Source of the DNA: CAZUVM01 sp964623885
GTDB taxonomy: Bacteria > Verrucomicrobiota > Verrucomicrobiia > Limisphaerales > UBA8199
Assembly: GCA_964623885.1 (NCBI GenBank)
Contig: CAZUVM010000014.1
Location: 1-28,519, forward strand
Direction: 5' to 3'
DNA: 28,519 nucleotides
Shown here: in pieces, positions 22,181 through 28,519 of the stretch
Layout: each line of letters opens with the position of its first letter
How positions within the stretch are numbered: the first letter of the stretch is position 1
Program-made: the position numbers and the translations under genes
The notes under the pieces: model-generated
Database searches by the model: none
The model's input: the letters and a program-made list of their open reading frames with translations, nothing else
Told to the model about the DNA's origin: nothing

Positions 22181-24043
22181 ATGAACCTCCTGCCCTGGCT
22201 CATCCTGTTTCTCCCTTTGGCGGCGGCGGCGCTGATCACGCTGTTCACGCACAAGGACGCGAAATTGAGCGCCGGCCTTTCGATAGGAGCAGTGGTCGCC
22301 GGGTTCGTCCTGACCCTTATCTTCATCGGCGCCACCGGATGGGAGGTGCGGGAATCGGCTGCGAATTGGCTCAATATCGGTCCCTTCCAGGTGGACTTCG
22401 GACTGCGTTTCGACCGGTTGAGCCTTATGATGATGCTGGTAGTCACCGGCGTCGCCAGCCTCATCCACATTTACTCCTGGGGCTACATGCATGGCGACGA
22501 GGGTTTCTCCCGGTTCTTCGCTTCGCTCAGTTTGTTTACCTTTTCGATGCTTGGGATCGTGCTCGCCAACAACTTTGTCGAGCTGTTCATCTTTTGGGAA
22601 CTGGTCGGCGTTTCGAGCTATTTGCTGATTGGCTTTTGGTTTGAACGGCCTGCCGCAGCCGATGCCGGCAAAAAGGCCTTTATCACCAACCGCCTGGGCG
22701 ACTTCGGTTTTCTGCTTGGGATTTTGATGGTTTGGGCCACCCTCGGTACCGTCCACTTCGGCCAACTCCAGGCCCTTACCAGTACCCCGCAGGCTTTGGG
22801 TCCATTAGCTACGATTGCCGGCTTGCTCGTCTTCTGCGGCGCCGTCGGCAAGAGCGCTCAGTTCCCGCTGCACGTGTGGTTGCCCGACGCCATGGAAGGT
22901 CCCACACCCGTGAGCGCGTTGATCCACGCCGCCACGATGGTGGCCGCCGGCGTATACATGCTTTGCCGGATCTTTTTTCTGCTGAACGCTCCGGCGTTGG
23001 AAGTGATCTCCTGGGTCGGCGGCTTCACTGCTCTTTTATCTGCGCTCATCGCCGTGCAACAGAACGATATCAAGCGCATCCTCGCCTACTCGACCCTGTC
23101 GCAACTGGGGTTCATGGTCATGGGCGTGGGGTTGGGTGGTCCCGGCCAATCCATGTTTCACCTGACCACGCACGCCTTCTTCCAGGCGCTGCTGTTCCTT
23201 GGTGCCGGTTCCGTCATCATCGCGCTGCACCACGAGCAGGACATTTGGAAAATGGGCGGACTGCGGCAGAAACTGCCCGTCACCTTTTGGACTTTCATGG
23301 CCGGCATCCTCGCGATTGCGGGCGTCGTGCCCTTCAGCGGCTTCTATAGCAAGGACGCCATCCTGGCCCGCGCGGCCCAGGAACATGCCTACGGGCGCTT
23401 CGCCCTCGGCGTCGTGGTCGCAATACTCACCACCTTTTACATGTTCCGGCTGGTGTTCGTCGTCTTTGGCAATGCGACCCGAAGCGAAAGCGCCGGTCAC
23501 GCGCACGAATCGCCGCCCGTCATGGTCATCCCTTTGCGCATTCTGGCCATTTTCAGCGTGATTGGCGGGTTCATCGGCATCGAAAACATTTACGGCGGCC
23601 AACTGTTTTTGGTCGGTGCCGAAGGCCACGAGTCTTTGTCCGTTGGCCGGCAACTGATCGCCCCGTTCGTCGATGCTCCGGGCGCCACCACGTTGGGACT
23701 CCTGGCCGTTGTCATCGGTTTCATCGCTGCCTACACCCTCTATGCCAAAGCCGCCACGGATCCTTTGCCTGCCAAACTTGGCGCACTCTCCGTTTGGATG
23801 CGCAACCGGTTCTACTTCGACGAGCTTTATCAGGCCACCTTCATCCGGTTCCACGATTTCCTTGCGGCTGTGGCCGACTGGATCGACCGCTGGCTCATCG
23901 CCGGCCTGGGCGTGCGTGGCGTGCATGGCACCACTGAGTTGGTCGGCCGCGCCCTGCGCCAGGTCCAAACCGGCAACCTGCAAACCTACGCCTTCCTGTT
24001 CGCGCTCGGCGTCGCATTTCTACTTTATTTCGTTTTGAAATGA
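22181..24043 (+). CDS. nuoL: NADH-quinone oxidoreductase subunit L
   Basis: The distal antiporter-like proton-pumping subunit, 620 residues with about 16 hydrophobic helices. It shows the conserved TM5 glutamate E140 (FWELVGVSSYLLIG) and TM7 lysine K224 in GKSAQFPLHVWLPDAM, followed by EGPTPVSALIHAATMVAAG. The C-terminal part, with the lateral helix (NRFYFDELYQATFI onward) and final anchoring helix, is intact. It ends 46 bases before nuoM. Confidence 0.97.
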   Translation: MNLLPWLILFLPLAAAALITLFTHKDAKLSAGLSIGAVVAGFVLTLIFIGATGWEVRESAANWLNIGPFQVDFGLRFDRLSLMMMLVVTGVASLIHIYSWGYMHGDEGFSRFFASLSLFTFSMLGIVLANNFVELFIFWELVGVSSYLLIGFWFERPAAADAGKKAFITNRLGDFGFLLGILMVWATLGTVHFGQLQALTSTPQALGPLATIAGLLVFCGAVGKSAQFPLHVWLPDAMEGPTPVSALIHAATMVAAGVYMLCRIFFLLNAPALEVISWVGGFTALLSALIAVQQNDIKRILAYSTLSQLGFMVMGVGLGGPGQSMFHLTTHAFFQALLFLGAGSVIIALHHEQDIWKMGGLRQKLPVTFWTFMAGILAIAGVVPFSGFYSKDAILARAAQEHAYGRFALGVVVAILTTFYMFRLVFVVFGNATRSESAGHAHESPPVMVIPLRILAIFSVIGGFIGIENIYGGQLFLVGAEGHESLSVGRQLIAPFVDAPGATTLGLLAVVIGFIAAYTLYAKAATDPLPAKLGALSVWMRNRFYFDELYQATFIRFHDFLAAVADWIDRWLIAGLGVRGVHGTTELVGRALRQVQTGNLQTYAFLFALGVAFLLYFVLK

Positions 24044-24089
24044 AAATGGCAGCATTCATTCGGATTTCGGTTTTCGGCCTTTATTGAGC

Positions 24090-25673
24090 ATGTCCACACT
24101 GACTTGCATATTTGCCGTGCCGCTGGTCGCAGCGTTGGCGCTGGTCTTCGTGCCGCGCAATTACCGCGTCGTCATGCGCGCGGTTGCGGTGTTGGCAACC
24201 CTAATCTCTGCGCTCCTTGCGCTGAAAATGTTCCTTCAGTTCGCCGGCGCGCCTGCCGGGCCGCATGGGTTCAAATTTGAAACCCAGGCGCCCTGGGTGG
24301 ACGCTCTCGGCATCAGCTATCACGTCGGTGTCGATGGCATTAACGTCGGTCTGGTGCTCATGGGCGCTATCGTCGCTTTTGCTGCCACCTGTGTGGCCTG
24401 GGAAATCAAAGAGCGTGAAAAGGAATTCTATATCCTGCTCCTCGTCATGGCCGGAGGTATCCTCGGCGCCTTCGCCTCGCTCGATCTCTTCCTGTTCTAC
24501 TTCTTCCACGAACTCGCCCTCGTTCCGACTTTCATCATGATCGGCGTCTGGGGACGGGGCGAGCAGAAGAACTATGCCACTTTCCAGATCACGCTTTACT
24601 TGAGCCTCGGCGCTTTAATCGCGCTGGTAGGCTTGATTGCCCTCTACATCGAGGCCGGCGCCCGCACGTTTGATATCCCCGAGCTGATCTCCAGGCTTCA
24701 CAGCACCAGCCTTTCTCCGGACGCGCAACGCTTCATCTTCCCGTTGCTGCTCTTCGGGTTTGGCATCCTCGTTTCACTTTGGCCGTTCCACACCTGGGCG
24801 CCCCTGGGTTATGGCTCCGCTCCGAGTTCCACGGCCATGCTCCACGCCGGCGTGCTGAAAAAATTCGGGCTCTACGGCCTGATCCGCATCGCTTTGCCGC
24901 TCCTCCCCGAAGGCGCCCGGACCTGGATGCCCGTGCTTGCGTGGTTATGCCTCGGTAACCTGGTCTATTGCGGTTGGGTCGCCATGCGACAGAAAGATTT
25001 CAACCGATTGATCGGTTACTCCAGCGTCGCTCACATGGGTTTTGTTTTTCTAGGCATCGCCACGTTGAGCCTCCTCGGAGTCACCGGCGCGGTCATCGTG
25101 ATGATTGCTCACGGTTTTCTCGCGGCCCTTACCTTTGGGCTCAGCGGCTATATCTACCAGCAAACCGGCACGCTCGAGATTGACCAGCTCGGCGGGCTAT
25201 TCCGGCGTCTGCCGTTCATCGGGGCCGCGCTCATTATGGCTGCGTTCGCCGGTTGCGGTTTGCCCGGTTTCGCCAATTTCGCCGGCGAAATCGCCGTCTT
25301 CTTTGGCGCGTGGCAGAAATATCAAACGGTGACCATCCTCGCGTGCTGGGGCGCGTTGCTGATTGGCGCTATCTATATGCTCCGCGCGGTGCGCGCCATG
25401 CTCCACGGGCCGCTCCCGGAAAAATGGGCCGCGATCGCCGACGCTCCGCATTTGTGGCGCAAAACTCCCTTCATCCTCCTGCTGACGGCTTTACTTGTAT
25501 TCGGATTCTTCCCGCGACTGCTCACGGACAAAATTGTCCCGAGCGTCAATGAACGTGTTTTGCCTGCGGTTTCGGCGACGGCCACCGCCGCTTCGCCTGT
25601 GCCGCATAATGGCGCCGCCCAACCTGCCGATCCCAATTCTCGATTTCCAATTGTTTCCGCCGCCACGCCATGA
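24090..25673 (+). CDS. nuoM: NADH-quinone oxidoreductase subunit M, lacking the TM7 lysine
   Basis: An antiporter-like membrane subunit of 527 residues. The TM5 glutamate is present as E141 (FFHELALVP) and the TM8 lysine as K258 (LHAGVLKKFGLYG). In the TM7 region, where E. coli NuoM has lysine (K234) followed by a PDAH-type motif, this protein reads GILVSLWPFHTWAPLGYGSAP. Counting back from PFHTW, the lysine position is L227 (codon CTC at 24768). The reading frame is otherwise intact, so this is a substitution and not a sequencing frameshift. ATG 24090 is used; a TTG two codons earlier is in frame. Its stop overlaps the nuoN start. Confidence 0.95.
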   Translation: MSTLTCIFAVPLVAALALVFVPRNYRVVMRAVAVLATLISALLALKMFLQFAGAPAGPHGFKFETQAPWVDALGISYHVGVDGINVGLVLMGAIVAFAATCVAWEIKEREKEFYILLLVMAGGILGAFASLDLFLFYFFHELALVPTFIMIGVWGRGEQKNYATFQITLYLSLGALIALVGLIALYIEAGARTFDIPELISRLHSTSLSPDAQRFIFPLLLFGFGILVSLWPFHTWAPLGYGSAPSSTAMLHAGVLKKFGLYGLIRIALPLLPEGARTWMPVLAWLCLGNLVYCGWVAMRQKDFNRLIGYSSVAHMGFVFLGIATLSLLGVTGAVIVMIAHGFLAALTFGLSGYIYQQTGTLEIDQLGGLFRRLPFIGAALIMAAFAGCGLPGFANFAGEIAVFFGAWQKYQTVTILACWGALLIGAIYMLRAVRAMLHGPLPEKWAAIADAPHLWRKTPFILLLTALLVFGFFPRLLTDKIVPSVNERVLPAVSATATAASPVPHNGAAQPADPNSRFPIVSAATP

Positions 25674-27151
25674 ACGTCTCCCTCGTCGCCCATGAATGGC
25701 TGGTGATTGGCCTCGGCCTGATCATCTTGCTGGCCGACCTGTGGATAACGCCTGCCAGCCGAAAAAACCTGGGTTACCTGGCCGCCCTGGGCTTGGCCGC
25801 CATTCTGATTTACAGCCTCGTGGCTTTTCCTGCCGGCGATGCGGACGTCCAACACGCCTTTGGCAACATGTACGCCTTGGACGGCCTGGCCCTCTTCTTC
25901 AAGCGGTTCTTCCTCCTGGCGGCCATTGTTGTTCTGCTGATGTCCGTTGAATTCGCCGAAGCTTTTGCCACCGGAATTGGCGAATACTATGCGCTCATTC
26001 TGTTTGCTCTCGCGGGCATGCTGTTCGCCTCCTCGGTCAATAACTTCGCGCTGCTGTTCGTCTCGCTGGAATTGATCACAGTCACCTTTTATGTGCTCAC
26101 GAGTTTTCACCGTTCCCGGCTGACCTCGCTGGAGGCCGGGGTGAAGTATTTGATTATCGGCGCGCTCTCCACCGGTTTTACCGTTTTCGGCATCGCCCTG
26201 GTCTATGGCATTTCGGGCAGCCTGGATTTCAGCCAATTGGCATGGGTCGCCGGCCAATACAGCGGCAATCCGATTTTTCTCTTTGGCCTTCTCCTGATCA
26301 TGGTGGGGCTTGGATTCAAAATTGCCGCGTTTCCTTTTCAGATCTGGGCCCCAGACGTGTATCAGGGCGCGCCCACTCCAACCACCGCCTTCCTGGCCAT
26401 TGGCTCGAAGGCGGCTGGCTTTGTGCTTTTATTGCGTGTTCTGTTCGTCGCTGTGCCGGACGTGACGCAGCACTGGTCAAAGCTGCTGGTGGTCATCTCG
26501 GCCATCACCATTCTCTATGGCAACCTCTGCGCGATCCCGCAGCGCAATCTGAAACGGCTGCTGGGCTATTCGAGTATCGCGCATGCCGGTTACCTGCTGC
26601 TGGGTGTGGCCGCTGCCGCGGCCGCCCTGGGCCAAAGCGGCTTCGACCGCCATGCCGGCCCCGCCGCTATGCTCTATTACCTCAGCGGTTATTTATTCAC
26701 CGTGCTCGGCGCTTTTACCGTGCTTTGCCTGGTCATGCGCCATATCGACGGCGAAGATATTTCTGCTCTCGCGGGCTTGAACCAGCGCTCGCCGTTGTTG
26801 GCCGCCACCATGACCCTGGCCATGGTCTCGTTGGGCGGCATCCCGCCGCTAGCCGGGTTCTTCGGCAAATTCCTGCTGATCAAAGCCGCCCTCGCGCAAG
26901 GCCCGGCGCATCATGCTTATTACTGGCTGGTGGCCATCGCCATCGTCGGTGTCGTGATTTCGTTGTATTACTATTTTGGCGTCGTGCACGTCATTTTCTG
27001 GTCGCGCGAAGTGCCCGATTCATCTCCGATTAAACCTTCCCGCCCAATCCAAGCGGCTTTGTACGGCTGCGTCATTGGCATGTTCCTGCTCGGTGTTTAT
27101 CCAAACCCTGTGGTGAACTGGGCCGCCGAAGCCGTCAAAGTTCTGCACTGA
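25670..27151 (+). CDS. nuoN: NADH-quinone oxidoreductase subunit N
   Basis: The third antiporter-like subunit, 493 residues with about 14 hydrophobic helices. The conserved TM5 glutamate E134 (FVSLELITVTFYVL) and TM7 lysine K217 (VGLGFKIAAFPFQIWAPDVYQGAP) are both present, as are ASK-like residues after it (AIGSKAAGF). ATG 25670 overlaps the nuoM stop (ATGA). It is the last nuo gene; the next gene converges on it 36 bases away, and I see no convincing terminator hairpin in that gap. Confidence 0.97.
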   Translation: MNVSLVAHEWLVIGLGLIILLADLWITPASRKNLGYLAALGLAAILIYSLVAFPAGDADVQHAFGNMYALDGLALFFKRFFLLAAIVVLLMSVEFAEAFATGIGEYYALILFALAGMLFASSVNNFALLFVSLELITVTFYVLTSFHRSRLTSLEAGVKYLIIGALSTGFTVFGIALVYGISGSLDFSQLAWVAGQYSGNPIFLFGLLLIMVGLGFKIAAFPFQIWAPDVYQGAPTPTTAFLAIGSKAAGFVLLLRVLFVAVPDVTQHWSKLLVVISAITILYGNLCAIPQRNLKRLLGYSSIAHAGYLLLGVAAAAAALGQSGFDRHAGPAAMLYYLSGYLFTVLGAFTVLCLVMRHIDGEDISALAGLNQRSPLLAATMTLAMVSLGGIPPLAGFFGKFLLIKAALAQGPAHHAYYWLVAIAIVGVVISLYYYFGVVHVIFWSREVPDSSPIKPSRPIQAALYGCVIGMFLLGVYPNPVVNWAAEAVKVLH

Positions 27152-27187
27152 TGGGTTTAGAGGTTTGTTTAACGCAATAGCGGCCGA

Positions 27188-28519
27188 CTATGGCACCCAC
27201 GCGGCGCGGTAGAAGCGGCTCGGGACGTTGGATGCACCTGAGTCGACAAACTGCACCGAGCCACTTCCGTTCAGAATATTCGTTAGTGTCACCCAATGCA
27301 CGTGGTCGGAAGTCGCATCGATACGAAATGTGTAATTGGAGGCGGCATTGACCGTAAGTCGGACGGTTTTATCCGGCAGCATAACCAAAGGGGAAATACG
27401 CGGCGCCGCCGGAGCCAATCGGAAAACAGTGCCGAGGTTCTGCTCCCCACCGGCTTCGGTGGTGCCGAAAAGACCGCCGTCGGCTGCCTGGACGAGGGGA
27501 GCATCCGGATAATGGCCATCGCCGGTCTTTGAACCGAACTGATAGAGCACAAGATAGTTTGAGCCATCGGTGCTCAGCCGGAAAACAACGCCAAAGTTAT
27601 AGCTTCCACCTTGCTCCGTTGCGCCGTAGAGCATTCCATCCGTGCTCAGCACCAAGGCAGAATTCGGATAACACCCATTTGCTGGTCCACCGGCAAAATG
27701 ATGCACAATGTTGTAGGTCGAGCCGTCCGGGTTAATCTTGAATACAGTACCAAATCCTGAGTTGCCGCCCTGCTGCGTGATTCCGTAAAGAGTGCCGTCC
27801 TTCGCCTGGACGAGTCCGGCGGTGTAGGGATACTGGCCGTCATTGGTTGCGGTGCCAAAATTGTGAAGGACGATTTCATTCCCGCCATTGGGATCGATTC
27901 GGTAAATGGTGCCGACACCGCTAGTGCCACCTTGAGCTGTGGTGCCACCGAGGGTAGTCGTTCCGTATAAGTTTCCGTCCAGGCCTTGGATCAATGGTGA
28001 TTGCGGGCTGCGCCCATCTGTGCCCCAGCCGAACTCATGCAGCGTCACATAGCCGCTGCCATTGGTATTGACCTTGAACAGGGCACCACCGCCCGCCATG
28101 CCGCCAGATTGAGTCGTGCCGTAAAGATACCCGTCCGCACCCTGCACCAGCGCCGCGGTAGGCTCGTAGGGACCACTGAGGCTCGAATTGAAACTGTGCA
28201 AGACTGTGTAGCCACTGCCGTCGAGATTGATTTTGAAGACCGCACCAATGTTGCTGATTCCGCCGAAGCCAAGCGTTCCATAAAGGGCGCCATCGGCGCC
28301 CTGGATGAGGCCCGAAGGGTTCGCGACGCCGCCCGGATCAATATTATTGGCCGGAAAGCTGAACAATGGCGTGTTGCCTGAGCCGTCCGGATTCACCTTG
28401 AAAACAATACCGGCGTTATTAGTGCCGCCCTGGAAAGTAGTTCCATACAGGCCGCCGTCGGTCGTTTGCACCAAACCGGCGTAAGGCTGGTGTCCATCGG
28501 TTCCTCCGGTGAACGAATG
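27188..28519 (-). CDS. GloVer-repeat protein (5' end outside the window)
   Basis: The reading frame stays open to the window edge, so the start and any signal peptide are missing; at least 443 residues are visible. The protein is made of about seven tandem units of roughly 55-60 residues with the pattern 'aLvQg.DG.LYGTT..GG....GtvFKin.dGs.y..LhsF', matching the Gloeobacter/Verrucomicrobia repeat family. Unit 4 has a small insertion (TTAQGGTSG). A distinct tail of about 80 residues follows (ending in VPSRFYRAAWVP), possibly a fibronectin-like or surface-anchoring domain. Such proteins are usually large and exported, probably beta-propeller-like, with no known function. It converges on nuoN. 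Confidence 0.85.
   Translation of the reverse strand, partial: HSFTGGTDGHQPYAGLVQTTDGGLYGTTFQGGTNNAGIVFKVNPDGSGNTPLFSFPANNIDPGGVANPSGLIQGADGALYGTLGFGGISNIGAVFKINLDGSGYTVLHSFNSSLSGPYEPTAALVQGADGYLYGTTQSGGMAGGGALFKVNTNGSGYVTLHEFGWGTDGRSPQSPLIQGLDGNLYGTTTLGGTTAQGGTSGVGTIYRIDPNGGNEIVLHNFGTATNDGQYPYTAGLVQAKDGTLYGITQQGGNSGFGTVFKINPDGSTYNIVHHFAGGPANGCYPNSALVLSTDGMLYGATEQGGSYNFGVVFRLSTDGSNYLVLYQFGSKTGDGHYPDAPLVQAADGGLFGTTEAGGEQNLGTVFRLAPAAPRISPLVMLPDKTVRLTVNAASNYTFRIDATSDHVHWVTLTNILNGSGSVQFVDSGASNVPSRFYRAAWVP

Noticed and set aside
23036..23983. 315-codon open frame on the minus strand opposite nuoL
   Set aside because: It is an antisense shadow of a well-supported membrane protein gene. Its translation is Gly/Asp/Gln/Glu-rich with no recognisable domain.
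25373..26257. 294-codon open frame on the minus strand spanning the nuoM-nuoN junction
   Set aside because: It overlaps two certain genes and has the hydrophilic, low-complexity content expected from reading membrane protein genes backwards.
27188..28519. CRISPR-like or tandem DNA repeat at the right edge
   Set aside because: The periodicity is at protein level (GloVer units of about 55-60 residues) with diverged DNA, inside one open reading frame.

Overview
The window is a high-GC bacterial chromosome segment, most likely from a member of the Verrucomicrobiota, possibly the Pedosphaera/Limisphaera side of the phylum. The strongest pointer is the protein at the right edge, built from about seven 'DG.LYGTT..GG...G.VFK' units of the Gloeobacter/Verrucomicrobia (GloVer) repeat type. 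Secondary pointers are the many short palindromic intergenic repeats and an arabinoside-degrading gene set beside peptidoglycan and complex I genes. The phylum assignment is inference; there is no 16S rRNA gene here.

Left region (1-5100). An HtpX-like membrane metalloprotease (+) converges with a Ycf46-like AAA ATPase (-). Then come a secreted alpha/beta-hydrolase-like protein (+), an exported protein with two metal-binding-type domains carrying an unusual CCxxC motif (-), and a small DUF1232/YkvA-like protein (-).

Arabinose region (4664-10662, minus strand). L-arabinose isomerase (araA), an exported GH51 alpha-L-arabinofuranosidase, a D-Ala-D-Ala carboxypeptidase (dacB/PBP4 type) and the DUF1232-like gene run in the same direction with gaps of about 32, 45 and 54 bases. 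This could be one transcript. The arabinofuranosidase would release L-arabinose outside the cytoplasm and AraA would isomerise it inside.

Ribosome region (10957-12782, plus strand). rplU, rpmA and obgE are in their common order. A textbook intrinsic terminator ends exactly at the GTG start of obgE. ObgE carries an unusual insertion of about 55 residues whose DNA is a string of small palindromes.

Respiratory region (12924-27151, plus strand). A nearly complete NADH-quinone oxidoreductase (complex I) operon runs nuoB-C-D-E-F-G-H-I-J-K-L-M-N, with ATGA stop/start overlaps at D/E, H/I, J/K and M/N. nuoA is absent from the window. Most gaps are tiny, but three hold palindromic repeats: B/C, E/F and G/H. 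The E/F gap also holds a complete tRNA-Gln(CTG) gene on the opposite strand with a plausible promoter of its own. NuoM lacks the TM7 lysine that is conserved in the family, while NuoL and NuoN keep theirs.

Right edge (27188-28519, minus strand). The GloVer-repeat protein converges on nuoN and is cut by the window end. I found no CRISPR array, transposase, prophage or defence system. The genes are mostly familiar; the novelty lies in the small palindromic elements and in a few protein-level deviations.
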